From positions 1 through 15,578 of the forward strand of contig JAFGQJ010000402.1 of the NCBI GenBank assembly GCA_016935715.1: a stretch of 15,578 nucleotides of DNA, given 5' to 3'. Made by a program: the position numbers and the translations under genes. Position 1 is the first letter of the stretch. Each line of letters opens with the position of its first letter. This DNA comes from Spirochaetales bacterium (GTDB lineage: Bacteria; Spirochaetota; Spirochaetia; SZUA-6; DRHE01). Of this stretch, positions 1 through 7,585 are shown one piece after another. The notes beneath the pieces are model-generated. The model did not search any database and was not told the DNA's origin. It was given only the letters and a program-made list of their open reading frames with translations.

Positions 1-473
1 CTCACCAGCCCTTCCCCGGTCAGGCCGAGGTATCTGCTGGCCGTTATCGCCAGCTGCGCGCCGGCGAACGAACCGCTTCCGTATCCCAGGCAGCAGACCA
101 TGGCCAGCTTGAGGTTGCCCAGACCCTTGCGGGCCAGGGGACCGGAGGAAATCAGGCCGCTGAACATGGCCACGATCAGACCGGTGGCCCTCACGATCAG
201 GCTGTTGACCGGGGTGAAGGCGAGCATGATCGGGGTGAACAGGACGCCTCCGCCTATGCCGGCCATCACCGCGATGATGGCGATGGCGAAGCTGAGGAGG
301 AAAAACCCGAAAACCAGCAGGGAAATGTTGCTCAACGACAATCCGCCTGGCGGGGTCTCTGCCCCCTTGGTGATGAGCATCAGGGCCAGGAAGGACAGCA
401 GGACCACGGCGCACATGACCATCACCTCGAGCCACGGGGATCGGAACACTCTCGTCTTGGTTGTTTTCTTCAT
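1..473 (-). CDS. TauE/SafE-family membrane exporter, N-terminal part (cut by the window edge)
   Basis: This gene reads from an ATG at 473 down past base 1, so about 157 residues are visible and the C-terminal half is missing. After a basic start (MKKTTKTRVFRSP) come hydrophobic segments at about residues 17-34 and 50-70, then the motif GIGGGVLFTPIM at about 72-83, which is typical of the first repeat of the TauE/SafE fold (PF01925). More membrane segments follow. Family members export or import small anions, often sulfite, sulfoacetate or other organosulfur or carboxylate compounds; the substrate cannot be told here. An AAGG site lies about 6 bases before the ATG. The gene is divergent from the small ORF and M24 gene on the other side of a shared regulatory region. 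Family assignment is fairly sure; substrate is unknown. Confidence 0.85.
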   Translation of the reverse strand, partial: MKKTTKTRVFRSPWLEVMVMCAVVLLSFLALMLITKGAETPPGGLSLSNISLLVFGFFLLSFAIAIIAVMAGIGGGVLFTPIMLAFTPVNSLIVRATGLIVAMFSGLISSGPLARKGLGNLKLAMVCCLGYGSGSFAGAQLAITASRYLGLTGEGLV

Positions 474-588
474 GTGATGCCTTGCCTCTCGAGCCGGATT
501 TGCCGTTGTACCCGTGAGAATGCCGGGGCAGGCCGGAGTCGCGCATTTTCCCGCTGCCCGGAGTTCCGACACATAGCGGACAAGGAGC

Positions 589-616
589 AGTATATCGTAC
601 GAGCGCGACTGCGCAA
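589..616 (-). promoter_or_regulatory. Candidate promoter for the TauE-family gene
   Basis: On the minus strand, TTGCGC (616-611) is followed after 16 bases by TATACT (594-589). The -10 matches the sigma-70 consensus at 5 of 6 bases, the -35 at 3 of 6. The spacer contains the palindrome TCGTACGA (595-602), which would suit an operator. Transcription would start near 582 and give a leader of about 110 bases before the ATG at 473. Confidence 0.4.
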
Positions 617-648
617 GGGCAGGTGTACGATCTGAGGAGAGTACGATC
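595..648. promoter_or_regulatory. Putative operator cluster: GTACGA repeats
   Basis: The motif GTACGA occurs at 598-603, 625-630 and 641-646. The first copy is part of the palindrome TCGTACGA (595-602). The second and third are extended to identical octamers GTACGATC, at 625-632 and 641-648, spaced 16 bases start to start. The cluster sits between two divergent genes and overlaps the candidate TauE promoter. That is what one expects of a binding site for a transcription factor, perhaps of GntR type. The regulator itself is not in the window. Confidence 0.35.
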
Positions 649-702
649 GGAAGGTCGGCAGGGGACCGGTCGAGACGCCTTCTTCAAGACTGCGCGATTG
701 GG

Positions 703-708
703 TATACT
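703..708 (+). promoter_or_regulatory. Candidate -10 element for the small ORF and M24 gene
   Basis: TATACT (5 of 6 to consensus) lies 32 bases before the ATG at 741. No convincing -35 hexamer is present at 16-18 bases upstream, so an activator may be needed, or the match may be chance. Confidence 0.3.
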
Positions 709-740
709 GGGCCAACATCTGTTCCTCCGGAGGTCGGTCA

Positions 741-890
741 ATGAACAAAACACTGATGGGCTTCGCCGTGCTGCTGCTCGTCTGCATGAATGTCTTCCCC
801 CTCTCCAGCCGGATCGCCATCACTGATTTCATCGCTTATGCCGGGATATCCTTCAGCGACGTGTTTCTCTCCCGCGGAGTGAACAAATGA
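741..890 (+). CDS. Small single-pass membrane protein, 49 residues, function unknown
   Basis: An ATG at 741 opens a 49-residue frame ending at TGA 888-890. A GGAGG Shine-Dalgarno at 729-733 lies 7 bases upstream, inside the perfect palindrome CCTCCGGAGG (724-733). The stop overlaps the start of the M24 gene as ATGA (887-890), so the two should be translationally coupled. The protein starts MNKTLMGFAVLLLV, with a hydrophobic stretch at about residues 6-20. This could be a signal anchor or an uncleaved signal peptide. A mildly hydrophobic second half follows (about 25-44), ending SRGVNK. I do not recognise a family. The start signal and coupling argue that it is a real gene. It may be a membrane-anchored partner of the M24 protein, or only a leader peptide that sets its translation. 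Confidence 0.6.
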   Translation: MNKTLMGFAVLLLVCMNVFPLSSRIAITDFIAYAGISFSDVFLSRGVNK

Positions 891-2242
891 ATATCGACAG
901 CTGGCAGAAAGACTGCCAAAAGATCGCTAGAGTCCTTTCCGATGCACCATCGATAGACAAGACCCTCAGAGTGGAGAAGGAGGAGTTCCTGCAAAGACAG
1001 CGAAAGGTCGCCGCTGCTCTGGAGCATGCCGGTCTGGAAGCTGCCTTCGTGTACTCCGATGAGCACTACAATGGCGATGTGCCCTATCTGGGAGGGAACA
1101 CGAATATTTCGGTGGAACCGGTGGCAGGAGTGATCGGCAAGAATGGTTTTCACATTCTGGCCGGGCTGGAGGGGGGCTACGTCGCCGAACAGCTGGCTCC
1201 CCGCGCGGGCGCCCCGGTTCACAAAGTGGAGATGCTCAAGCTGGCCGATGAGGATTATCCGATCGAGGCGGAGCGGGTGGAAGACGTGATCGAGGCGGCA
1301 GCCGGCGGCAAACCGAAGCGCATCGGCCTGCTGACACCAAGGGAGGTTTTCCCGCTGAGCATCTACGAGTTCCTGGCCGGATACCTGGGCGGCACGGAAG
1401 CGGTGGTCGATGCCCAGGAGCTGTACTACCGGATCAAATACGAAAAGTCGGAGCGGGAGATGGCCCTGACCGAGCAGGCCGCTCTCATCTGTGACGTCAT
1501 GCTCGAGGGAATGCTGGCGGTTCTCAAACCGGGGATGCTGGAAACCCAGGTTTCACAATGGGGATACACGATCGCACAGGAGTTGGGGGCGGAAGAGCTC
1601 GGATTCGACATCATGGTCACTGCAGGACAAGCCAACCGGACTCTCATCGGCAAGGCCCTGAATCGACCGATCGGAGAGGGGGACTTCGTTCACCTGGGCG
1701 TGGGGCCCAAGCGGGACGGTCTCACGGCCTGCGAGCGCGCCTCCGTGGTCTGTGTCGATTCCCCCGAAAAGGTCAGCGGGGAGCAGCGGTACTGGTTCGA
1801 CTTCGTCGAGGAGGCCTATCGCGTCGGCTACGAAGCGTATGTCCGCGTGGCGGAGCAGCAATTGCCGGCCAGGCTGCAGGAACAGGCATTGATCGACTAC
1901 TTCAAATCGAAGGAACAGGAGGTGAGCCGGCGGATCGGGAAGAATATCGACCTGGTTCGCCAGAAACCCTACACCGGGACGCACAATGCGGGCTACACGG
2001 AGTGCCAGGAGTTCTATGGTGCGATCACGTTGAGCTCGGAAGAACCTCTCGGCAGGCGGATCGTAACCATGCTCGACGTGGCGGTTCGAGGCGTGGGCAA
2101 CATGTGGGACGAGGTGATCATCCCCGGACTGGACTACGTGGTGATCGAAAAAACTCTGGGCAAGTACGATCGGCGGGTCGAAACGCTCACCAGGCTTCCC
2201 CTCAACCTCCAGCATCTGGTGGGAGGGCAGGGCAGCCGCTGA
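887..2242 (+). CDS. M24-family (creatinase/prolidase fold) protein without canonical metal ligands
   Basis: This is a 451-residue protein with the two-domain plan of the M24 family: an N-terminal creatinase-like domain (about 30-180), then a pita-bread domain (about 190-440) beginning KYEKSEREMALTEQAA. Its context is GGAG at 876-879 and an ATGA overlap with the small ORF. In metal-dependent M24 enzymes the core reads GD-x-V-x-x-D-x-G followed by a Tyr/Asp/Arg-Thr block. Here the stretch is GDFVHLGVG (265-273), with Gly271 where the first Asp should be, and LTACERAS (279-286), with Cys282 for the second Asp. His366 (TGTHNAGY) is kept. In the final strand, Leu415-Asp416 stands in the place of Ile-Glu-Asp. 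It is therefore probably not a two-metal aminopeptidase. Creatinase is a known M24 enzyme that works without metal, so a hydrolase on a small amide or guanidino compound is possible. The substrate is unknown. Confidence 0.8.
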   Translation: MNIDSWQKDCQKIARVLSDAPSIDKTLRVEKEEFLQRQRKVAAALEHAGLEAAFVYSDEHYNGDVPYLGGNTNISVEPVAGVIGKNGFHILAGLEGGYVAEQLAPRAGAPVHKVEMLKLADEDYPIEAERVEDVIEAAAGGKPKRIGLLTPREVFPLSIYEFLAGYLGGTEAVVDAQELYYRIKYEKSEREMALTEQAALICDVMLEGMLAVLKPGMLETQVSQWGYTIAQELGAEELGFDIMVTAGQANRTLIGKALNRPIGEGDFVHLGVGPKRDGLTACERASVVCVDSPEKVSGEQRYWFDFVEEAYRVGYEAYVRVAEQQLPARLQEQALIDYFKSKEQEVSRRIGKNIDLVRQKPYTGTHNAGYTECQEFYGAITLSSEEPLGRRIVTMLDVAVRGVGNMWDEVIIPGLDYVVIEKTLGKYDRRVETLTRLPLNLQHLVGGQGSR

Positions 2243-2244
2243 GA

Positions 2245-2259
2245 CGGCATCAACTGCCG
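2245..2259. terminator. Small hairpin at the convergent M24/ATPase gene ends
   Basis: CGGCA (2245-2249) pairs with TGCCG (2255-2259) across a 5-base loop. It lies directly after the M24 stop and overlaps the last codons of the convergent ATPase gene. The stem is only 5 bp and lacks a T-run, so a terminator role is weakly supported. Confidence 0.2.
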
Positions 2260-3368
2260 GATAGCAGCTTCTGAGAGCCCCGGTCGAAGACCAGGATGTG
2301 TTCGGGGGGGAAATGAATGTACATCCGGTCTCCCACTTCGATCTGGGTTTCCTGCGTCATGAGGATGTTGAAGGTGAGGTCATGAGATTTCACCTGAAGA
2401 ATCGTCTCCGGTCCGGCGGGAAGGACGGTGCTCACCTCCGCCTGCAGCGTGTTCGTGCCGCTGACGGAGACCTGCATGATATTCTCCGGACGGATGGCGA
2501 CCACCACCTCTTTCCCATCGGGAAGGGGAGGGCAGTCAGCGGACAGCCTCAGATGGCCGCAGAGCACCTCGATCTTCCCGTCCCGCCCGGCGGCGGAATG
2601 CTCCGATTTTGTCACCACTCCTCGGATCTTGTTGATGGTGGGACTGCCTATGAAATCGGCGACGAACAGGGTCGAGGGCAGCTTGTAGACGTGTTTTGGA
2701 TTGCCCATCTGCTCGATCCTGCCCTGGTTCAGCACGGATATCCGGTTGGCCATGGTCAGTCCCTCGACCTGGTCATGGGTAACGTAGATCGTCGTCGCAC
2801 CGCTCTGGTAGTGCAAATTCTTGATCTCGGCTCTCATTTCCAGCCGCAGCTTCGCATCCAGATTGGACAGGGGTTCGTCCATGAGGAAGATCCCTGGCTC
2901 GCACACCAGCATCCTGGCCAGGGCCACCCTCTGCTGCTGCCCTCCGCTCATCTCCTGCGGGTACCGGTCGGCCATCTCCTCCAGCCTCAGGAATTCGAGA
3001 ACCCTCTCGACTTTGTCCTTTATTGCGGGGGATTTCATCTTTTTGACCTGCAGTCCGAAGCTGACATTTTCATATACGGTCATATGCGGCCACAGGGCGT
3101 AGCTCTGGAAGACCAGGCCTACCTCCCTCTCCCGGGCGGGAACGAAGATCCCCCTCCTGCTGGAAAACACGGGCCTGTCCCTCAGGTAGATCTCGCCGGA
3201 TGTGGGGATTTCCAAGCCGGCGAGCATTCTGAGGATCGTGGTCTTGCCGCACCCCGAGGGGCCGAGAAGGATTAGGAAATCGCGCTCCTCTATGGTGAAA
3301 GAGACGTCGTCCACGGCGGTGACGCTCCCGAAGATCTTGGTCAGGTTTTTGACTTCAACGATCGGCAT
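2250..3368 (-). CDS. ABC transporter ATP-binding protein (FbpC/AfuC/PotA type)
   Basis: This 372-residue ATPase energises the importer encoded with it, acting at the inner face of the membrane. All nucleotide-binding motifs are present: Walker A GPSGCGKTT (36-44), Q-loop Gln88 in VFQSYALWP, signature MSGGQQQR (140-147), Walker B IFLMDEP with Glu165 (160-166), D-loop SNLDAK, and His198 in YVTHDQ. A C-terminal TOBE-type domain follows (about 286-365, with AIRPENI at 291-297), as in the CUT1/Fbp/Pot subgroup. The length is usual for that group. GAGG lies about 8 bases before the ATG, and the gap to the permease stop is 16 bases, so the gene is the last of the operon. The family is certain. The commonly assigned substrate (iron) is not supported by the neighbours. 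Confidence 0.93.
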   Translation of the reverse strand: MPIVEVKNLTKIFGSVTAVDDVSFTIEERDFLILLGPSGCGKTTILRMLAGLEIPTSGEIYLRDRPVFSSRRGIFVPAREREVGLVFQSYALWPHMTVYENVSFGLQVKKMKSPAIKDKVERVLEFLRLEEMADRYPQEMSGGQQQRVALARMLVCEPGIFLMDEPLSNLDAKLRLEMRAEIKNLHYQSGATTIYVTHDQVEGLTMANRISVLNQGRIEQMGNPKHVYKLPSTLFVADFIGSPTINKIRGVVTKSEHSAAGRDGKIEVLCGHLRLSADCPPLPDGKEVVVAIRPENIMQVSVSGTNTLQAEVSTVLPAGPETILQVKSHDLTFNILMTQETQIEVGDRMYIHFPPEHILVFDRGSQKLLSGS

Positions 3369-3384
3369 GTTTGGACCTCATGTT

Positions 3385-5187
3385 TTACACCGTCTCCCGC
3401 TTCACGAATTTTCGGGTGAGAAGCTCCCCCGACACCACGATGATGATGATCAGGGCGCTTATGGCGCTGGAAAACTGGGTGTAACCCTGCTCCTGATAGC
3501 GGAAGGTCATCGTGGTGAGAGTCCGCGTTTCAGGGGTCACCAGAAGGATGATCAGGGAAAGCTCCCGCATCACTGTTATGAACACCAGGATGAAGCCGGA
3601 CAGGGCCCCCTGGATGGTCAGGGGCAGCACGATTTTACGGAACCCTCTGGACCAGCGGGCTCCCGACACTTGAGCCGCTTCTTCCAGCTCGGCGCCGATC
3701 TGCAGCATCGAGGAGATCCCCGCCCGCCCGGTGAAGGGAAGGTTCTTGGCGATGCAGACCAGCGCCACCAGGGCGAAGGTCCCATACAGCGCGGGCAGGG
3801 GCCCGATCCTGTGGGTGAACAGGGACAGGTAGAGGGCCCCGAAGGCAATGCCCGGCACCAGGTAGGGGAGGAAGGAGACCTGCTCGACCGAATTCGACAA
3901 TCTCGTGTTTCTCCCCTTGACCACGGCGTAGCCGATGAACACCCCGATGAATCCGGACACGACCGCGGCGACCAGGGCCAGCTTCACGCTGTTCCAGGTG
4001 GCCCGCAGAATGGCCGGGTTCCTCAGGATGCCCGCCTCACCCTCGGCAAAGTCGGTGTTGCTTTTTCCGATCCAGAAGTGAAGCGTCAGCTCGTTCAGGG
4101 AATAGCTGTCCGGATACAGGGCAAAGGTCTGCCACAGGATGAGCACGAAGGGCATCAGCACGGAGACGATGAGCAGGATCACGACCAGGGAGGCGATGAG
4201 GTACCTGGCCCTGCCCAGTGATGTCGGGGAGGAGCGGAAGCCTTTGCCGGCGATGGTCACGAAGCTCTTCCGCTTCCCGATGATTCGCTGGTTGAGGAAC
4301 ACGATGACGGAGGAGATGAGAATCAGCACGAAAGCGAGGATATAGCCCGATGCGGTGATCCTGTTGGTGATGTTGGAGTAGATCTGGGTCGTGAGGGTGA
4401 AAACCCGCACCGGGGAGCCGAGAAAATAGGGGGTGCCGAAGATTCCCAGCGCCCGGGAGAAGGTCAGGATGAAACTGGACAGCAGAGCGGGCAGAACCAG
4501 AGGGAAGGTGATCTTTTTCAGAATGTGGGAGCGCGAAGCTCCCAGGATTTCTCCCGATTCCTCCAGCCTGGAGTCTATGTTGGTCAGCGCGGCGGAGACC
4601 AGGAGGTAGGTGTAGGGATAGTAATGGATGGCCAGGGTGACGATTATCGGAAAGTAGCCGTAGGATACCCAGTTCGGGGGGCTCACGCCGAAAACGTACT
4701 GGAAGATCCCCGTCGCCCCGCCGATCCGGTCGTTCTTGAAGAGATTCAGCCAGGCGAGGGCGTGGATGTAGGAGGGGATCACGTACGGGATGACCGCCAG
4801 GGCGGCGACCACTCTCCTCCCGGGAAGGTCGGTCCTGACTACCACCCAGGCCAGCAGAGACCCGATCAGCATGGCCAACACGGATATGCCGAGAGAGGTG
4901 GACAGGGAATTGAACAGGGGACGCAGGAGCAGATTCCGGGTCAGACTGGAGGCGAAGATCCTCTTCCAGTGAAACAGGGTGAAGCTCCCCGGCCGGGCGC
5001 TGCGGGACAGCCGCGTGTCGGAGAAATGCCAGATCAGCGAATCGGTGATCATCTTGATGAAGGGGATGATCACGATAAACACGAGAACCAGCAACAGAAC
5101 CAGGGATATGATGATATGGGGCTGGCGGAGGTAGTTCCTGACCCGGCTGAGCGTGAACCGCCCACCTTCCATATGTGCTTCGAGCAT
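3385..5187 (-). CDS. ABC transporter double permease (FbpB/AfuB type)
   Basis: About 600 residues, with two fused BPD_transp_1 halves joined in one chain. The first helix is at about residues 25-52, the first permease half at about 90-300 and the second at about 330-590. Each half carries an EAA loop for docking to the ATPase: EESGEILGASRS near 209 and EEAAQVSGARWS near 502. This layout is typical of COG1178 permeases that work with FbpA/AfuA-type binding proteins. I chose the ATG at 5187 because GAGGGG lies 8 bases upstream; an in-frame GTG at 5196 with a GAGG 7 bases upstream is a real alternative. The gene sits between the binding protein (about 120 bases upstream) and the ATPase (16 bases downstream). 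The fold is certain, the substrate unknown. Confidence 0.9.
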   Translation of the reverse strand: MLEAHMEGGRFTLSRVRNYLRQPHIIISLVLLLVLVFIVIIPFIKMITDSLIWHFSDTRLSRSARPGSFTLFHWKRIFASSLTRNLLLRPLFNSLSTSLGISVLAMLIGSLLAWVVVRTDLPGRRVVAALAVIPYVIPSYIHALAWLNLFKNDRIGGATGIFQYVFGVSPPNWVSYGYFPIIVTLAIHYYPYTYLLVSAALTNIDSRLEESGEILGASRSHILKKITFPLVLPALLSSFILTFSRALGIFGTPYFLGSPVRVFTLTTQIYSNITNRITASGYILAFVLILISSVIVFLNQRIIGKRKSFVTIAGKGFRSSPTSLGRARYLIASLVVILLIVSVLMPFVLILWQTFALYPDSYSLNELTLHFWIGKSNTDFAEGEAGILRNPAILRATWNSVKLALVAAVVSGFIGVFIGYAVVKGRNTRLSNSVEQVSFLPYLVPGIAFGALYLSLFTHRIGPLPALYGTFALVALVCIAKNLPFTGRAGISSMLQIGAELEEAAQVSGARWSRGFRKIVLPLTIQGALSGFILVFITVMRELSLIILLVTPETRTLTTMTFRYQEQGYTQFSSAISALIIIIVVSGELLTRKFVKRETV

Positions 5188-5237
5188 TGCTTGCACCCCT
5201 CGACCTCATGGAACCGTGCGGGAATAGTTTACCTGTA

Positions 5238-5254
5238 CCGGACCTTTCATCCGG
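5238..5254 (-). other. Hairpin in the gap between binding-protein and permease genes
   Basis: CCGGA (5238-5242) and TCCGG (5250-5254) are inverted around a 7-base loop. They lie in the only sizeable gap inside the ABC part of the operon, just downstream of the binding-protein gene. There is no T-run. Such hairpins often protect the upstream message and help raise binding protein over permease. This is an inference from position only. Confidence 0.25.
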
Positions 5255-5311
5255 AATCTAACTGAAGATGCGGAACCTCTGTTATCTGAAGCTGATCGTG
5301 CAGCGCCCGGT

Positions 5312-6502
5312 TTATCTCAGATTCGAAATCCAGAACTCGACGACCTTCTGGCCGTTCTCCCAAACGAAGTCCGGGTTCGCCCCCCACAGGTTCAGCTTGT
5401 CGATGTTCTCCACGCCTTCCAGGGGTTTTACGTCGGTCCTGACCGAGAAATTACCCAGGACGTAGTAGGGCTCATATCCCTGGCCGCCCTCCTCATCCCC
5501 CATCATCCAGCGGATCAGCAGCTTGGCGGCGTTCGGGTGCCTGGCCCGATTGACGACCGCAACCACGACGTCTGTGGAAACGCCCATCACCGGTTTCAGA
5601 TCATACATCACGTCGAAGTTCAGGTTCGGATTTTTTTCCTTGTCCCTCAATCGGGAGAAAGCCGACAGTCCCACGGGAGGATCGTCCTGCTCGGATAGAC
5701 CGACCGCGTCGGAGACGTCATTGGTCGAGCCCATGATGATCGCGTCATTGTTCAATGCCCTGAGGAGCCACTCGTAGCCCGCGTTCTCCACGCCGGAGCT
5801 CAGGCTGATCGCCTCTCCGAATACCCGCCGGTACTCCTTCTTCATCTCATCCGAGTGCTCGACGATGGCCGCCAGGACTTCTATGAATTCGGGCATCTTC
5901 TGGGGGTCCGGAAGAATGAACCTGCCCCGCCACTGCTCCGTCGTCACGTCCCACAGAGAATCGATGGGAGGCGAGCTCGACTTTCCGTCGTTGTACACGA
6001 AAGCATCCACGCTGGCGTGGTGCACCAGGAGGGGTTTGCGGAACTGCTCCGGAATGACATCCACCAGATCCGGGGGTACGTAGCCGAACGCCATTCCCCT
6101 GTCCACCAATTCGTGGATCACGGTGGTGGGGTCTTTGAGAAAGATCACGTCGGCCACGTAATTTTCGGCGTTCTGCTCCGCCAGTATTTTGGTGACGATC
6201 TCAGCCGAGTCGATATCGAAGCCGTTGACCGTGATTCCCGGATACTCTTCCTCGAAGGTTTCGCCGAACTTGAACACCCGGGAAGAGTAGGAGTAGATGT
6301 TCACCTCTCCCTCTTCTTTTGCCGCCTCGTACAGCGCCGCTTCGTCGAAGCTGTCTTCCACATACTTGCCGAGGCGCGCCTGCTCGAGCCAGGCTTCCGT
6401 TTCCGGACTCAGCTCGGCCGCCCTTTCTTTTTCGCCCCCTGCGAACGCGGCCAGGCAGCCGAGCAAGAGTAAAACCAGTGCCAGAGAAAAAAATTTGTGC
6501 AT
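5312..6502 (-). CDS. Extracellular solute-binding lipoprotein of the ABC importer (FbpA/AfuA-like)
   Basis: This 396-residue protein starts with a hydrophobic signal (residues 4-21) and a lipobox-like LLGC, so Cys16 is the probable lipidated residue. The following GGEKERA linker resembles spirochaetal lipoproteins. An alternative is signal peptidase I cleavage after AFA (21). The mature part begins an FbpA-type periplasmic-binding fold at about residue 53, with EGEVNIYSYSSR (65-75) as the first strand, the hinge region near VHHASVDAFVYNDG (160-173), and PVMGVSTDVVVAVVNRARHPNAA (304-326) near the C-terminus. A Tyr pair (346-347) occurs late in the chain, but I cannot say that it equals the iron-binding Tyr pair of FbpA. 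A very strong AAGGAGG lies 6-7 bases before the ATG. As first ABC gene behind the dehydrogenase, it probably recognises a sugar, sugar phosphate or polyol. Confidence 0.88.
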   Translation of the reverse strand: MHKFFSLALVLLLLGCLAAFAGGEKERAAELSPETEAWLEQARLGKYVEDSFDEAALYEAAKEEGEVNIYSYSSRVFKFGETFEEEYPGITVNGFDIDSAEIVTKILAEQNAENYVADVIFLKDPTTVIHELVDRGMAFGYVPPDLVDVIPEQFRKPLLVHHASVDAFVYNDGKSSSPPIDSLWDVTTEQWRGRFILPDPQKMPEFIEVLAAIVEHSDEMKKEYRRVFGEAISLSSGVENAGYEWLLRALNNDAIIMGSTNDVSDAVGLSEQDDPPVGLSAFSRLRDKEKNPNLNFDVMYDLKPVMGVSTDVVVAVVNRARHPNAAKLLIRWMMGDEEGGQGYEPYYVLGNFSVRTDVKPLEGVENIDKLNLWGANPDFVWENGQKVVEFWISNLR

Positions 6503-6522
6503 GATGCTCCTCCTTGAAAATT

Positions 6523-6551
6523 ATTTTACATTGTCGAAGCCGGTTCTACAA
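6523..6551 (-). promoter_or_regulatory. Possible internal promoter ahead of the ABC genes
   Basis: On the minus strand TTGTAG (6551-6546) is followed after 17 bases by TAAAAT (6528-6523). The -10 fits at 5 of 6 bases, the -35 only at 3 of 6. The site overlaps the stop codon of the dehydrogenase gene. It would start transcription only a few bases before the Shine-Dalgarno of the binding-protein gene and allow its separate expression. Confidence 0.3.
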
Positions 6552-7571
6552 GGTAACCAGCACCTTTATCACCCCCTGTTCGGAGCTCGCCGCCGTGTCG
6601 AAGGCCTCTTCGATCCGTTCCAGAGGAAAGCTGTGGGTTATCAGGTTTTTATGCTCGAATACATTCTGCCTCAGCAGCCCGAAAGCCAGGGGAAACCCCC
6701 AGTTGGGAATCGCGTGGGAGGCGGCAAGGGTGAGCTTCTTGAAATGGAACTCGTTCGCGTCGAAGGCAAGCCGGGGCTCCGGAAAGCTGATTCCGTTGTA
6801 CACGATATCTGCGCCGAAGGAGGCCAGCTCGAACAGCGGGGCGATCGTGCCGGGCGGGGAGGTCACCATGATCTTCTGGAACCCCTCTGGAAAACGCCGC
6901 TTCACCTTCTTCAGCCACCCCTGCTCGGCGGTGTCGAAGGTTTCGCTGGCGCCCATGGACTTCGCCGCCTCTATCCTCCTCCGCCCCCGCTCGCTTCGAA
7001 ACGACCGGCCCAGGACGGCGATGTTCCCGGCCCCCGCCGCTGCTGCCAGGCCGGTGCAGAAAAGCCCGATGATTCCCGGTCCGGAAATGCAGACGTCCTG
7101 GAATGGCTCCAGCTCCGCCCTCCGGACGACGTCCAGAGCCACGGTCAGCGGTTCGGCCAGGGCAGCTTCGGAGAAATCCAGCTCCGAGTAGGGCACCACC
7201 ATGTCCCTTGGAACGCGCAGGTACTCGGCCATTCCGGCCCGGTCGTCCATGTAGGTCTGGATGTTCCTGCAGAGAGCCGGCCTTCCCTGGAGGCAGGGCT
7301 CGCACTTGCCGCAGCTCACATTGTTCTCCACGATCACGCTCTGCCCGATCTCCAGATCCGTGACGGTCCCGCCCAGCTCGTGCACCGTACCCGCCACCTC
7401 GTGACCCAGAGGGATGGGAGGTTTTTGGGGAAGGTCGCGCCAGAAGTGGAGGTCGGTTCCGCAGATGCCGCAGGTCCTGATCCGCACAACCACCTCACCC
7501 GGTCCGGGTTTCCTGTACTCCTCATCCTTGACCTCGATCGTGCGTTTGCCCGTAACCCATGCAGACTTCAT
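6546..7571 (-). CDS. Zinc-dependent medium-chain alcohol/polyol dehydrogenase
   Basis: This 341-residue NAD(P)-dependent dehydrogenase belongs to the sorbitol/threonine dehydrogenase branch of the medium-chain family. Catalytic zinc residues are visible as Cys37 in CGICGTD, His57-Glu58 in GHE, and Glu140 in ALAEP. The four structural zinc cysteines are 87, 90, 93 and 101. The cofactor domain carries GPGIIGL (154-160). The expected reaction is reversible oxidation of a secondary alcohol in a sugar, polyol or sugar acid to a ketone. The start ATG has GGAG about 9 bases upstream. The gene begins 14 bases after the transketolase stop and ends 43 bases before the binding-protein gene, so it is probably one transcript with both. 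It may make the keto-sugar used by the transketolase or the kinase. Family is certain, substrate not. Confidence 0.88.
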   Translation of the reverse strand: MKSAWVTGKRTIEVKDEEYRKPGPGEVVVRIRTCGICGTDLHFWRDLPQKPPIPLGHEVAGTVHELGGTVTDLEIGQSVIVENNVSCGKCEPCLQGRPALCRNIQTYMDDRAGMAEYLRVPRDMVVPYSELDFSEAALAEPLTVALDVVRRAELEPFQDVCISGPGIIGLFCTGLAAAAGAGNIAVLGRSFRSERGRRRIEAAKSMGASETFDTAEQGWLKKVKRRFPEGFQKIMVTSPPGTIAPLFELASFGADIVYNGISFPEPRLAFDANEFHFKKLTLAASHAIPNWGFPLAFGLLRQNVFEHKNLITHSFPLERIEEAFDTAASSEQGVIKVLVTL

Positions 7572-7585
7572 CCGGACACTCTCCT

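Noticed and set aside
2298..3275. 325-codon plus-strand frame opposite the ABC ATPase
   Set aside because: The ATPase on the minus strand has every family motif; the plus frame is low-complexity and matches nothing.
2250..6502. Iron(III) uptake as the function of the ABC importer
   Set aside because: This rests only on general family resemblance; no iron gene is nearby, while every upstream operon partner is a sugar enzyme. Kept as an alternative, not as the call.
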